64,000 nucleotides of DNA from Chamaecrista fasciculata (Eukaryota > Streptophyta > Magnoliopsida > Fabales > Fabaceae): positions 236,256 to 300,255 of the forward strand of contig QANZ01029088.1 in NCBI GenBank assembly GCA_003254925.1, given 5' to 3'. The notes below the pieces were generated by a model, which saw only the letters and a list, made by a program, of their open reading frames with translations, was not told the origin of the DNA and did no database searches. A program made the position numbers and the translations under genes. Of this stretch, positions 12,014-29,064 are shown one piece after another (the stretch's first letter is position 1; the number at the start of each line of letters is the position of its first letter).

Positions 12014-12552
12014 CTTAATAAAGGTCAAAGTCCAAATTGGTCCTTTATGGTATGGGGTAGGTTTTAAATTGGTTCCTTATCTTTCATTTGTTTCATATTC
12101 ATCCTACATATTTTCATGATGTTTCAAATTGGTCCAAAAAAAAAAGTAATGTGGTCATATCTCTCTCATTTCAAGCTCAAGCGCAATGATTTAAGAGCTA
12201 CAAGTTCCTTTTAACAAATACTTTGAAGCCATCAATAAATAGGGTCAAATCGAGTCTCAAAAGTAAGTAATTTGTTTCACTGTCAAACAAGTGAAATTTG
12301 TCATATCTCTCTCGTTTGAATTTCAAATACAGCAAATTTGAAGTTATGTGCTAACTTTTAAAGAGTGTTTTTTCTGTCCAGTTAAAATCGCTAACAAATG
12401 AGGTCAAATTGCATCTTAAAAGTATTTTTGAGATCAATTTAAAATATTATAGAAACACATAGAACCAATCTAAAACAAATCAAAGATAAGGGACCAATTT
12501 GAACCCTACCCCATACATAAAAGACCAATTTTAGACTTTGACCTTTAATAAA
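12014..12552. mobile_element. Mutator-like MITE with 9-bp TSD
   Basis: Terminal inverted repeats ggtcaaagtccaaattggtc (from 12023) and the reverse of gaccaattttagactttgac (to 12543) are flanked by cttaataaa and tttaataaa, a 9-bp duplication with one mismatch. Duplications of 9 bp are the hallmark of the Mutator superfamily. There is no coding capacity. Confidence 0.8.
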
Positions 12553-12631
12553 TATTTGAAAATTTTATTATATAAGTTTGAGTTTAAGTTTAAACTTAAG
12601 GTCAATGGTATTTAATTCGTATTATATTCAT

Positions 12632-12889
12632 AAGAGCAAACCCCCTTTTTGGTCCCTCAATTGTTACTGAGTCGAGGAATCGGTCCCTCAATTGTGAGAA
12701 ACTACAACTCAGTCCCTCAATTGTACAATCCCGTTTACGTTTTGGTCCCTCACGTCTGGTCCGTTAGTGATAGAGGTGTTAAGTGATGACGTGTCACCGT
12801 TATCTGCTTAGGTGGCCGTTAAATGCTTGGTTGAGGGACCAAATCCTCGGCTCAGTAACAATTGAGGGACCAAAAAGGGGGTTTGCTCA
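12632..12889. mobile_element. Foldback MITE, left copy
   Basis: The ends are inverted repeats of over 35 bases: gagcaaacccccttttt at the start and aaaaagggggtttgctc at the end. Each is followed inward by ggtccctcaattgttactga or its reverse. A truncated inverted relative lies at 13683-13856. Confidence 0.85.
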
Positions 12890-12894
12890 AATTA

Positions 12895-13560
12895 GATTCC
12901 TCCTCTTCTTCTTCATCTTCTTCTTCAACTTCCTTCCCAGAATCTGATTCTTCCTCTTCTTCTTCTTCTTCGATTTCTCCTCCCAACTTCCATTAATACT
13001 ACTAATCTTAACTTGAACCCCTCTATTATTATTCAACTCACACATTCATCTTCCACCTATAAATACCTCAATATCCCTTATAATTCGTACTGCATATTTC
13101 ATTCACATTCAACAATCTTCAATAATCAACATTTAATCTGATTTCTACTCAAAAACGAGCTAGGCACACATCGTACCGGATTATGGACTCTGTTGTGTTG
13201 GGGCAGAGGCATCGAACCTTCTCGTTGAATCTCATCGCGAAAACGGTGTCGTTGAAGCTCGGAAACGAGGGTTTCAGAAGAGGAAGCTTCGAGAACGACG
13301 ATGACAATGTCATTTTGGTGTGGTAGTGGAGGAATCCCGTGGTGGTGGTGTTATCGAAGGAAGTTGGACTTGTGGCGTAGGGTCTTGGCGATGACGAAGG
13401 ATGCGTTTGAGTGTTTAGGTTTTGTTGTGAGAAGAACGTTGGTGGTTTGGCCTGGTGTGATTAAATTGAAGATGGGAGGAGAAATCGAAGAAGAAGAAGA
13501 GGAGGAATCAGATTCTGGGAAGGAAGTTGAAGAAGAAGATGAAGAAGAGGAGAGTGTGAA
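12895..13560. repeat. Inverted repeat (about 100-bp arms) around a small promoter-bearing unit
   Basis: The left arm at about 12895-12997 (tcttc-rich, containing ccttcccagaatctgattc) is the near-exact reverse complement of the right arm at about 13463-13560 (gaatcagattctgggaagg). With the MITE copies outside, the whole 12632-13856 block can fold into a long hairpin. Confidence 0.8.
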
Positions 13561-13570
13561 AATTTCATAA
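13184..13570 (+). pseudogene. Small gene-like unit of unknown identity, probably broken
   Basis: A TATA box (ctataaata, about 13057) and a leader with cattcacattcaacaatc precede an ATG at 13184. That frame starts MDSVVLGQRHRTFSLNLIAK and continues for 47 codons to a TAG at 13325. A second ATG frame (13301-13570, 89 codons) overlaps it and ends in a long glutamate run encoded by the inverted-repeat arm. I do not recognise either product. The arrangement suggests an old frame broken near 13310, or a captured fragment. The acidic tail is probably a by-product of GAA repeats. No function is proposed. Confidence 0.35.
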
Positions 13571-13682
13571 TGGCCCTTGGTGTTTTTTGTGTTTCTGATG
13601 TTGTAATGTTACAATATGTTGCATACAAGTCCTTTTTTATGAGATGTAAAATGAAAAATGAGTAGGATATATAATTTGGATG

Positions 13683-13856
13683 CAAACTCAGCAGATAACA
13701 GCCACCTAAGCAGATAACGGTGACACGTCATCACTTAACACCTCTATCACTAACTGACCAAACGTGAGGGACTAAAACGTAAACGGGATTGTACAATTGA
13801 GGGACTGAGTTGTAGTTTCCCACAATTGAGGGACCAAAAAGGGGGTTTGCTCTATT
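13683..13856. mobile_element. Foldback MITE, truncated right copy (inverted)
   Basis: It matches the reverse complement of the 12632 element from acggtgacacgtcatcactt through aaaaagggggtttgctc. One terminal part is missing. Confidence 0.8.
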
Positions 13857-14105
13857 CATAAAATTTTTTTTTATTATGCTCTCTAAACGTGACGCATTGT
13901 GACGCGTAGATCATGAGGACGGCTGAGATTAGCGAAACCGCACCATAACTTGAGAGAAACTCTACTTAGAGGATCTGAACGCGGGAAATAAGAACCTGCC
14001 CCTGCTTGAATTCTCATCTCTTGTCTGCTAATTACTTGTCTTATATCGTCAAAAATATTGCTCATTGCAGGCCAAAAATAAATATTGCTCATGGTAACCG
14101 AGGAT

Positions 14106-14587
14106 TAGGGATGATAAAAATACTCATATTCAATGAAGACCTGAAATTTACCCTATGGGTATGGGTCTTGATCCGTACCCATCTTTAATGAGTCCGGATA
14201 TGGTAGTACCCTACCCGTACCCTACCCATATACCCATTATAATAATCAATAAATTTATATATATATATATAAAATATGATACTTTAACATTTTTTATTGA
14301 AAAAATATTAATGTTTTTATAAATATTGAAATGTTTTATTAATGCATTCATATTTATGATTTATTTTTTTATTTTTAGTAGTTATAGATGTAAAAAGTTG
14401 GATGAATATAAATTTTATATTAAAAAATAGTTTATTTTAAATTTTTTTTTCGGGTCCGGATCCGAATATGGGGATTAGATTACCTGGCGGGTATGAGTAT
14501 AGAGATTGATTTTGATACCCGCTTACATACGGGTCCGAATTCGGGTATCATAATACTCTACCTATACCCTAATCATGATCATCCCTA
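14106..14587. mobile_element. hAT-like MITE
   Basis: Terminal inverted repeats tagggatgat at both ends enclose sequence rich in gtaccc/gggtac. The 8-bp flanks ccgaggat and ctgaagat match at 6 of 8 positions, consistent with a decayed hAT-length duplication. Confidence 0.65.
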
Positions 14588-14793
14588 CTGAAGATTCTCA
14601 TTAAATATTTTTTACTCTTAATTTGATCTAACCCTGTTTAATATAATTTGTTACAAATAATATTTGATAAAATTTTAATAACTTTCACGTTCAAGTCAAA
14701 TTATTAAAACTTAAAAACCTATAGTAACTCAATGAAGTGTTCAAGGAAAAATTTTGTCAAGATTTAAATGTGCCTTTAAATTTGTGGGAAAAA

Positions 14794-15013
14794 TCCTAAA
14801 ATTATACTTTTTTTTTCGTTTAAGTTATGGGTATTTCCCGTCTATCCGTGTAACGGTCTAAGCGAAGACTAATCTCATTCAAGCCTCAGAGACGAAATGG
14901 CCAGAGCTCTCCCAACAATATCGACTCTAGGGATCGAACTTGGGTCCTCTCCCTAGGATATAGCTCGCCTAGCCGCTACACCAAACACTTGTTGGTCCTA
15001 AAATTATACTTTT
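14794..15013 (-). mobile_element. tRNA-derived SINE with 18-bp TSD
   Basis: On the minus strand the element has a tRNA-like box A (gtgtagcggctaggcgag), a box B (agttcgatccc) and an A-rich tail. Both sides carry tcctaaaattatactttt (14794-14811 and 14996-15013), an exact target duplication. A SINE is copied by Pol III and LINE enzymes and encodes no protein. Confidence 0.9.
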
Positions 15014-15046
15014 GATGGTTTTGTGAGGGACACGGGACACTATATA

Positions 15047-15588
15047 GATATGGATAGGGATAGGGATAGTAACGTGTAGAGTATTCGGTTATTTTGTCAT
15101 TATCCGTATCCGTATCCGTTTATTCTATCCAATATTCGTACCCTATCTGTATCCGATAATTTAATATTTGTACCGTACCCTATCCGATATCCGACGGGTA
15201 CCGAAAATAATGGATAAAAAATAGGAATTCTAATTCAAATATCGGATATATCCGATATCCAGTATTCGTTAATTTAAATAAAATCATTAAAAATATAATA
15301 AAATATATATATAAAATATATTGAAATATTTATATTATAAGGTATCGGATATCGGGTATCCTAATTATCCATTCATTTTAGACGGATACCGAATAGTTCA
15401 AACAATATCCGTATGATCCACCCGATATCCGATATTTTTTTTTTCACTATCCGTACCCTATCCGATATCTGGTCTCTGTCGAATACCAAATATTTTCAAA
15501 AGTAGCTATTGTCTAAAATTGCCCCTGCCCTTACGGGTGGATTGGACGGGTATCCTAGATACCCCAAATTGCCATCCCTAGATATAGA
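15047..15588. mobile_element. hAT-like MITE built from tatccg repeats
   Basis: The element starts tagggatagg (15055) and ends gccatcccta (15580). The flanks gatatgga and gatataga match at 7 of 8 bases. The interior is rich in self-complementary tatccg/cggata motifs. Confidence 0.65.
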
Positions 15589-15691
15589 CATATTGACACG
15601 CTAATTTTTTTAAATTATATGACATGACACGTCATATATTTATATATATAGACAATTCAAAGTTCATAAATCTTGATGAGAATTACACAAA

Positions 15692-16087
15692 TTACATTAT
15701 TGGCAAAAGTACTCATTTCGTCCCCAAACTTTACATCAACTGTCAATTTCGTCCCTAATCTTTTTTTACCATCAATTTCATCCCTAATGTTTCATATTTT
15801 GGTCAATTTTATCTTTTACTCTTACTATAGCCAAATATAAACGATAGAATCTATGTGGCTAATGATATGTAATGTAAAATTAATAGAAAAAAAAACTCAA
15901 ATTCTAACTCACATTGAAAAACAGGATGCAGTCTGTCGTTAATTAATTGAAAGAAAATAGTCAAAGGATAAAATTGACCGAAAAGTAAAATATTGGAGAC
16001 AAAATTTATCGCAAAAAAAGATTAGGGACGAAATTAACAATCGGTGTAAAATTTGGGGACACAATTAATGCTTTTGCCTTACATTAT
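15692..16087. mobile_element. Mutator-like MITE with 9-bp TSD
   Basis: Inverted ends ggcaaaag (15702) and cttttgcc (to 16078) are flanked by exact ttacattat copies (15692-15700 and 16079-16087). The subterminal regions also pair (cgtccccaaactttacatc with gtaaaatttggggac). DNA on both sides (gacacgctaa, ctgacacgtgg) looks like an older decayed element. Confidence 0.85.
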
Positions 16088-16939
16088 CTATTCATGACAT
16101 GTTATATGTGTAATTTTTGTCCATTGTTTGACATGTCAAAGTTGCAAAACAAAAATGATTTTATATTATGAAATTTATGGACATGTGTTCTGTGAATATT
16201 GTACAGGTGTCAGTGTGTACAGGTGTCAGACACTGACACGTGGTTGACACGGTGACTCTCCTTCAAAATAATGTCTGTGATTCATAGGTTTGGTCCTCTC
16301 TCAACAAGATTTCTGAATTATTTTTAAGTTTTAACAAATTAAGAAATTACAATGATCTAAACAAGTGGAAACAAAACTTGGCAACATCAATTTTCTTTTT
16401 TCCAAAATTGATCCCTCACATTGAAAGAAATCTTGAAAAGTATGCTTTTGATGCTTCTTTTCCGAATGGTTTAACTAAATTGAGCCAAAGAAAAGAGAGT
16501 TATCTCCTGCAACATGAAAGATCAAGCTATAACAAAACATACCAATGAAGAGAACAAAATGAAGAATTAGTAGAGTTGGGAACAAATTTATCAACACAGG
16601 AGTCCATTTTATGATTGACAATTTACATATACAATAATATATATACATGTCTGATTGATCATTTCAGTCAGAACTCAGAAAACAGGAAATGAAACTAGTG
16701 TGTAGTTTATATAATATACTATTATATAAGTCACAATTCCAAATGCTACTACCTTTCTTAATCTACAACTACATTCCGAAAAAAAAAAAAGAATAACAGA
16801 GAAGTATAAGATGTTTCTGTTTCTCTTTGATTCTTCTTCCTATATAGGTCCACAGGAAAGAAAATAATCTCCACCCCACCAATGACAAAACTTGTTCAGT
16901 GGAGGAAACAAGGTTCAACCTTATACATATGGTATAAGG

Positions 16940-17180
16940 GTAAGCTGACTTTCTAGTCCCTAGATTATATGAGCAATGCCATTTTAGTCCCTGATTCTTT
17001 TGAAATATTTAGTCCAGTCTCTAAAAATTTGAGTCTTCACAAATTAGACCTTCCATGAACATCTTAATAGTGTACAAATTGCAATAAATCATGAATTTTT
17101 AGGGACTAAATCAAATATTTAAAAGGACTAAAATAACATCTCTACTAACATAATTCAAGGGGTGAATTGACAGTTTACTC
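16940..17180. repeat. Small foldback repeat downstream of the epimerase gene
   Basis: gtaagctgactttctagtcc and, inverted, gaattgacagtttactc bracket sequence with ttagtccctga / aggactaaaat pairs. It is a decayed TIR-type MITE. No TSD identified. Confidence 0.45.
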
Positions 17181-17300
17181 TATGGTATATCATCGAGACA
17201 TATGAAACATGATCTGAGATAAAGAAATATTGAATCACAAAGAACACAAAACTGAAAGATCCCTACCACACAGGATATACACACACACAAGAATGTGTTT

Positions 17301-18599
17301 TCACTCAGCAGCTTTCTGTCCATCAGAATGATAACTAAGGTACCACCTCACAAATTTCTTCAAACCAGTCTGCAAATCTGTTGAAGGAGCATATCCAAGT
17401 TCTCTCTGAGCCAAGCTAATATTAGCATGAGTGAACTGAACATCCCCATTTCTAGGCAATTTCATAATGTTCCTATTAGCCTTTGTCTTCAAAAGCCTCT
17501 CCAAAATATTAACAAGTTCTGTCACAGGCACAGGAGAAGTATTCCCTAAGTTAAAAACTCTCAATTGTGCAGGTCCTTTCTTCTTACCACCACTTCCTGT
17601 GCTTTTTTCAGCAGTATCCAATGATCCCAAACACCCTCTTACAATATCATCAATGTATGTAAAATCCCTAGCCACTGTTCCATGATTAGCAGCTTCAAAG
17701 ATTGGGATGGTCTTGCCTTTCAAAATGTCCCTTGTGAAGAAAAAATACGCCATATCAGGCCTTCCCCAAGGTCCATAAACAGTGAAAAATCTCAATCCTG
17801 TTAGGGATAAACCATATATATGGTTATATGTATGAGCAATTTCTTCACCTGCTTTCTTAGTAGCAGCATACAAACTAGCAGGCTGATCAGTTCTATCCCT
17901 TTCTGAAAAGGGTACTTTAGTATTCAATCCATAAACAGAACTAGAAGATGCCCACACAATTGCAGGTTGTGGGTTAGCTGATTTACAAACTTCAAGAAGA
18001 TTCACAAAACCAGCAATGTTACTATGAACATAAGAACCAGGATTCTCCATAGCATACCTCACACCAGCTTGAGCAGCCAAATGCATCACATGGGTAAAAG
18101 CCACAACGTCAAAAAGCTTCCTTAAAAGAGCCGAATCATTGATGTCTCCTTCCACGACATAGATTCCTGTTCGTTCTAGAAGAGCCTGACGAGCTCGTTT
18201 CAGTGAAGGGTCATAGTAGTCGTTGAAATTGTCGAGGCCGACGACGCCGTCGCCACGGCGTTTCAGGGCGGCGGAGACATGGGTTCCGACGAAGCCGGCG
18301 GCGCCGGTGACCAAAACCGATATGCCATTGCGAGATCTTACTCTCGCCGACGAGCTGATTCGTTTTTCCCATGAAGCGCCGCCCCAACCGTAGGTTCTGA
18401 GAGATCGGCGAGAGTAATCGGCGGGAAGAGAAGAAGGTGGGGATCGAAGGAAGAAGATGAAAATCAGACCCAAGAAAACGATGGACCAAAATGTGAGCTT
18501 GGTGTATGAGGAATGCCACCGATTTCTGTGAAAATGGGAAGATTTTTCCATCTTGAATTTTCCAGGTGTGGAGGGACTATCATCATTCATACTGGACAT
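17301..18599 (-). CDS. GAE: UDP-glucuronate 4-epimerase (intact, intronless)
   Basis: The enzyme interconverts UDP-glucuronate and UDP-galacturonate in the Golgi lumen and supplies the precursor of pectin. The 432-residue product is the usual length for plant GAE proteins. It has a short basic cytoplasmic tail, one membrane anchor at residues 35-51 (LTFWSIVFLGLIFIFFL) and a stem. The short-chain dehydrogenase domain begins near residue 92, with the NAD-binding GAAGFVG at 99-105. SSSSVYG lies at 218-224 and the catalytic Y244-x3-K248 (YAATK) follows. RFFTVYGPWGRPDMA is a family signature. The ATG at 18599 gives the full anchor. Like other GAE genes it lacks introns. Which GAE paralogue it corresponds to cannot be told by eye. 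Confidence 0.96.
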   Translation of the reverse strand: MSSMNDDSPSTPGKFKMEKSSHFHRNRWHSSYTKLTFWSIVFLGLIFIFFLRSPPSSLPADYSRRSLRTYGWGGASWEKRISSSARVRSRNGISVLVTGAAGFVGTHVSAALKRRGDGVVGLDNFNDYYDPSLKRARQALLERTGIYVVEGDINDSALLRKLFDVVAFTHVMHLAAQAGVRYAMENPGSYVHSNIAGFVNLLEVCKSANPQPAIVWASSSSVYGLNTKVPFSERDRTDQPASLYAATKKAGEEIAHTYNHIYGLSLTGLRFFTVYGPWGRPDMAYFFFTRDILKGKTIPIFEAANHGTVARDFTYIDDIVRGCLGSLDTAEKSTGSGGKKKGPAQLRVFNLGNTSPVPVTELVNILERLLKTKANRNIMKLPRNGDVQFTHANISLAQRELGYAPSTDLQTGLKKFVRWYLSYHSDGQKAAE

Positions 18600-18610
18600 T
18601 TTTTTTATTT

Positions 18611-18926
18611 GGGTTGATTCAGCTAAGAAAAAGAAATGATTTTTCTGTCGATTCCAACAATACCCACTATTCTATTTCTTCTTCTTGCTTGGGTTTCTTG
18701 AAAAAGAAAGTGTTGGGATTCTGTTTCAGAAAATGGGTATACTGAGAAATTTCTGAAATGGGGAATTTTTCCTTTTGATTCAGCTAATAAAAGAAGAGAG
18801 TTTTCGGTCAATTTCAACAATGCCCACTATTATATTCTTCTTCTTCTTCTTCCTTGGGTTCCTTTAAAATAAATGTTGGGACTGGGTTTCATAAAATGGG
18901 TATACTGAAAAATTTGTGAAATGGGG
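18611..18926 (-). repeat. Tandem duplication in the epimerase 5' leader/promoter
   Basis: About 152 bases at 18611-18762 (gattcagcta...aatttctgaaatgggg) recur at about 18774-18926 with scattered differences. Both copies carry ccactatt, ttcttcttcttc and aaaatgggtatactga. The duplication begins only about 12 bases upstream of the start codon, so it probably covers leader and core promoter. Confidence 0.8.
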
Positions 18927-21600
18927 GTTCAGGTTCAGGATAAGGAAAGTAGTGAAGAGAAAAGAGAGAAGGAGGAGTTTTTCTTGAGTGTGTAAGGGAA
19001 TCTTGTTTCTTGGAGGGATGGATTGGTGATGATGCTGGCCATATTCCTTTGGGGTTTAATACTTCATAACGGTTTCAGAGGCAAAAAGGTTGAAGCTTTG
19101 ATGATAGATATATTTTATTTTGGGTTAGGAAAACGTTAATCCCAAACACTTGAATTCAAAGGTTGATTTAATGAACTTTTTGGATTAGTTACTGTATTTA
19201 GAAAGAACATATTACTAAGCGTGCTATTGAAAGAGGGGTTAGTAAAAGATGTCTTGTCTTTTTCTCCTCTATCTATAAGATGCTAATTTGATTGGCTGGA
19301 GGGCCTTGAATATGGGAGTTCAAAAATATGCATATTCTATATATATATTTATTGCCCATTTATTATTTGAGGGTATTTTCTTTGCTTTTGTATTTTTGTT
19401 TCTTTTTTGTGGGGAAACTTTTATATGTAGGGAGGAGAGTTGAAGTTAGAGATTTGAGGAGCATAATGAATGGTTAGTTGAATATGGAGTGGATGAGATT
19501 TTGATGAGGCTCTTGGTTTCTCCACTATTAGTGGATTTGCTGCTTTGTTTTTTTTTTTCAATATTGATTTGTTACTCTTTATTTTTTGTCTGAATTTTGG
19601 AGAATTAAGGACATTATGGAATGTAATATGTAATTTAGGAATTAGTGCTTTATTTTTGGAAGTAGCTGCTAAAATTATTGATCTCTGAAAATGTAGATCT
19701 AAAATACCTAAACAATTGTGTTACATAAAAACAATCTCTCCAAAACTTTTGATTCAAAATTTCAAATGAATTACTCTCCAAAGATTGTTAATTACTAATT
19801 AGTGTCTTAGAAATTATATTTATTATTAGATTTTTCACTAAACACACGACTTCAAAAAAATTCAAAAGAATCATATAATAAAGAGTTGCAAGGAAAAAAA
19901 AAAATCACTGGTGATCTACTGATCTTTTAATGAACTTGATGACAAAAACTCACATATAAATAGCACATGGATTTTGTATTTGTGGTAAAGATAATACTCT
20001 TTTTAGTAGAATATCATATAAATACATGCAAATTCATCTAATAGGTTAAATAGAATGTCAACTAGACAAAGGTATCATACACTAAAACCAAAACATCATA
20101 TTTACTTACAAAATAAATTATGAGACCCTACAATGATTGTTTTCCAGTGTCTTCTATTTTTTTAAAGGGATAAAAAAATTAAAATAATGAAGGGCATATT
20201 TAAATGAGCACGCAAACAAACTTGAAAATGAAGGCAAAAGCATTATTCCCAGAATACTTAATGTTGCAATTTATATATGTTAGGGCAGCAAAGTATATAT
20301 ATCATGTGCATAAGTTTATGGATTTGTGTAGAAGAATTGCAAGCTCAGCACTAGATTGCTTCATTCGCAAGGTCACTGAAGAATTAAATTCAATAAGAGA
20401 GTAATACTCAAGATACCTATGCCACATTTGTATACCCACTTAAATCCTATATATTATCATTCTATTATCATCACCACTCTAGTTGTGCTTTTATGTTTTT
20501 GTGTAATTATACCCTACTATCGATCATCACTATCATATCTATGTAATTATGAACTATTAAAAGAAATTTGTGTGAAAACATTTGCATGAATTTTGAAGAC
20601 ATACTTGCCAAATTTAATATCTAAAAGCTAGAGTGTTCGAACACCTAAAATTTTAATCATTATATCTAATAAGTCTGTCTAAAGATTTATATTAAAAAAA
20701 TTATATGAATCATAAGACAAATTTACTGAATCTAACAATTGAAAATTCGAGTATTCCAACACCTGAACTTTTTTAATAAGCCTATTTCAAGATTTGTGTA
20801 AAAGAATTTATATGAATCTCGAGAGGGAAAGACTAATCAAATCTAACAACTAGAAGCTCCGGGTTTACAGAGTTTTCAACAGCACAACCCTATATTTCTT
20901 GAGAGTTTTATCTAGTCTTTGACATGTTGCAGGCATGCACTTACTACTAAGAAAGCTGACGGTCAATTTATTCTTAAACTTGCCTAATTCATTTCTAACT
21001 CATTTTGACTATCTTTTTAGTTTGTTCTTTTAAAAAAAAAAAAGATGGATCATTTTACTAACCAAAACTATATGGCCTTCCAAATTCACGTTACCTTAAT
21101 TGATAATATTATAACTAATAACTTCTAAGCAAACGAGTGAGCTATCAACTATCTTTCACTAATCTTCTAAGTTGAGATTGGAAGATGAACATTTTATCAG
21201 CAGAAGTTTATCACAAGTGACTTGGCCAAACTATTTTTCTTTTCTTTTCTTTTTTCTCTTTTTTGAACCATGAGTGTTCCAGGCCCATTCACACCCATCC
21301 ATCTGTTTGACAGAAAACTAGTCACATTCGAATCAAATAAGACTATAAAAGACGACAAAATCTCTCACAAAATATTTAATATACCTATATTCCGAAGTCA
21401 ATAAAAATTTTAGTGGCACAACAAAGCCATACATGAGCAGACCTGAAAGACTATAAATTGCAAGCCTTTCCAAGTGTCTTTCCTAAATTTTTTGTCGAAA
21501 GAAAAAGAATAGAAAGGTTCTGAGGGGAGAATAAGAAATATACAAACACCAAGGTAGGAAAAGATAATACTATGTTACTATTAAGACAAAAGATACATTG
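18927..21600. other. Intergenic DNA between the epimerase and EPSPS-1
   Basis: AT-rich with no recognised gene. A 66-codon ATG frame at 20204-20404 (starts MSTQTNLKMKAKALFPEYLM) has unusually even composition but no family I know. I would not call it a gene. From about 21100 the sequence is paralogous to 32170 onward, so the segmental duplication begins here. Confidence 0.5.
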
Positions 21601-21756
21601 TTACAACAGAACACAGCTCATCTCAATACAAATTGAAATTATTATAAGTCGCAAGCAAGGCACTAAAATACTCGACGGAAAACCACGCAAACCATATCCT
21701 CACTGTTTTGTGAGTACTCTACTTTCCTCACTGTCCTAATAAATGTACTTATCTGT

Positions 21757-27027
<5,271 letters not shown>

Positions 27028-27308
27028 TTTCTCTGTCTCTCTCTCTCCGATTCCTAAATCCTAATCTCTCGTCTTGTTCAGTTGCTTTCTCTTTCTCTCT
27101 CTTTGCGAAATGGGTATTGAATTGAATTGAATTGTGAGAGAAGTCGTTCTTGGTGTTTGGTTGGTGAAATGAGTGGTGGTTGGGATTGAATCACCAAAAT
27201 GGCCTACCAAACCTGTTCAGAGAGAGGACGCTGACACGGCTCCTTCACCTACCCACCAAGGTCTGCGCAATTTGGTCGTTGTACTATAGTATCATTATCA
27301 TCTATAGA

Positions 27309-27740
27309 GGCCAAAGTCTACTTTTAATCTAGGAACTTTTACTCATGTCTCAATTTAGTCTTATAGTCTTTTTTGTTAAAATTTCGGTTCTATATTTTTT
27401 TCTCAAGTTACAGATTTGATCTTGTATTACACATTTTGTCTCATTTTTTGGGTTAGGTTGCAGAATTTGTCCTATATCTTTTGGTCAAGCTGCATAATTG
27501 ATCTCATATGTTTGAGTCAGATGCAGAATTAATCTCATATCTTTGGATTATGGTAAGTTAGATGGTGAAACTTTTTACAAAGACATTTGTAACTTGATCA
27601 AAAAATATAGGGTCAAAAGTGATACAGGATCGAAACTCTAAGATGAGCAAAAAAATATGGGATCAAAAGTACAACAAAAAAGTTATAAGATTAAATTGAA
27701 ACCTGAATAAAAATTATGAGACTAAAAATATACTTTAACC
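27309..27740. repeat. Foldback MITE upstream of EPSPS-1
   Basis: ggccaaagtctacttttaat and its inverted partner attttagtctc...tactttaacc bracket sequence made of repeated 'tttggtcccatat'-type motifs in both orientations. Its paralogue at 38832-39264 sits at the same relative position in the duplicated block. Confidence 0.65.
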
Positions 27741-28154
27741 ATTTATATATGTATAGGCATGTTCTTCAAATGAATTTCACAAGAGGCCAAAACAAAGAAA
27801 GAAAACTTACTAAAATAATTGAAATACAAAACTCTTTATATGTATAATCATAAAATTTTTCTATCTATTCTTATAATGATAAAGACTAATTTCATTCAAG
27901 TTAAGAACAAACAATTAAAATTTTCTGAACAATAAAATACATAACTCTTGAAATATGGTAATTATCAACAATTTAATATTATGACAATTTAATTATGAAT
28001 TTTAAATTACACTTATATTTTTATTCTTAAATTTGTATTAATTTTTTTTCTAAATTTGAGATTTTAACCTAATCTCAAGGATCAAATATTTTACGATGGC
28101 AATAATTTAAAGATTAAATTATATATTTTAATTGTTTAAAAATTAATTTATTAG

Positions 28155-28602
28155 TGATAATAGGCTCAATAATTAGGAGGCTCAAATGGCAGAGCATGCC
28201 TTTGATCCAGCAGGCTACAAACCCACCAGATGGATCACATAGGCATGATCGCCTATCTCGCCATCAGATGTGGACGCCCACAATCACGAAGGGTGTGGGC
28301 GCCAACGCACCAACAAATAAGGAAACATTCCCTGAATCAATCAAGAGTCAATTAAGGATCGATCAAGATCCGCTGTCAACCAAGGCAAATCACTCAGAGA
28401 TCCTTTCCCTTGACCAGTATAAAAGTTAACCCTTCACACTAGAAAAAGGTACGCTTCAATTGAAATTATCGAGCTCATAGCCTTTACTAACTTAAGCATC
28501 GCAGGGCCACCCTGTGTGTTCATTGTCTTGCAAGTAACCTTGAACCCAGAGTTGCCTCATCTGAACTAGGTAATGACCCTCGGCCCAGAACTTAGTTCAT
28601 CA
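28155..28602 (+). mobile_element. Solo LTR, plus orientation
   Basis: The segment begins tgataataggctcaataa and ends cttagttcatca (TG...CA). It contains a promoter-like ccagtataaaag (28415-28426) and a region after it resembling the R/U5 part. The flanks attag and attaa differ by one base. The same LTR family occurs inverted at 55983-56574. The 91-codon frame inside it is not a gene. Confidence 0.75.
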
Positions 28603-29064
28603 ATTAATTTGGTATAAATTTAAAGATAAAATAATAATATTTTATCTATAGAACATATATTAGAGCTCATAGATTTTTATTGTTAAATTATTATAAGATT
28701 TATGTTTTTATTTTAAATTTTCTATAAATATATCTTTAGTAATTATTCCAATACATAATTTAATAATAATAAAAATTAAAGATCGTATGAATCCATTGAT
28801 CAAAATGAGAGATTTTCCATTAAATACATAATAGAAAAATGTCAATTTTTATTATACACTCAATTTTTTTTTTGTAAAGATTATACACTCAATTTAAATA
28901 CAACTAACCTTGATCAAATCAATAAAATGGATACACAAAAGATATTCATAATTACAAAAAGAATAAAAAAAAATACAAGTTTATTATACGAAATTATTCT
29001 AAAGTGCATGGCCAAAAAAAAGTAGCTGCAGCTGCTAGCTCCAAATAATGTAGCGTCGTTGTCT

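Noticed and set aside
20204..20404. 66-codon small protein
   Set aside because: No family recognised, no promoter or conserved copy visible; left as a note in the intergenic entry.
28154..28429. 91-codon frame
   Set aside because: It is contained in the solo LTR and the same family at 55983 does not preserve it as a protein.
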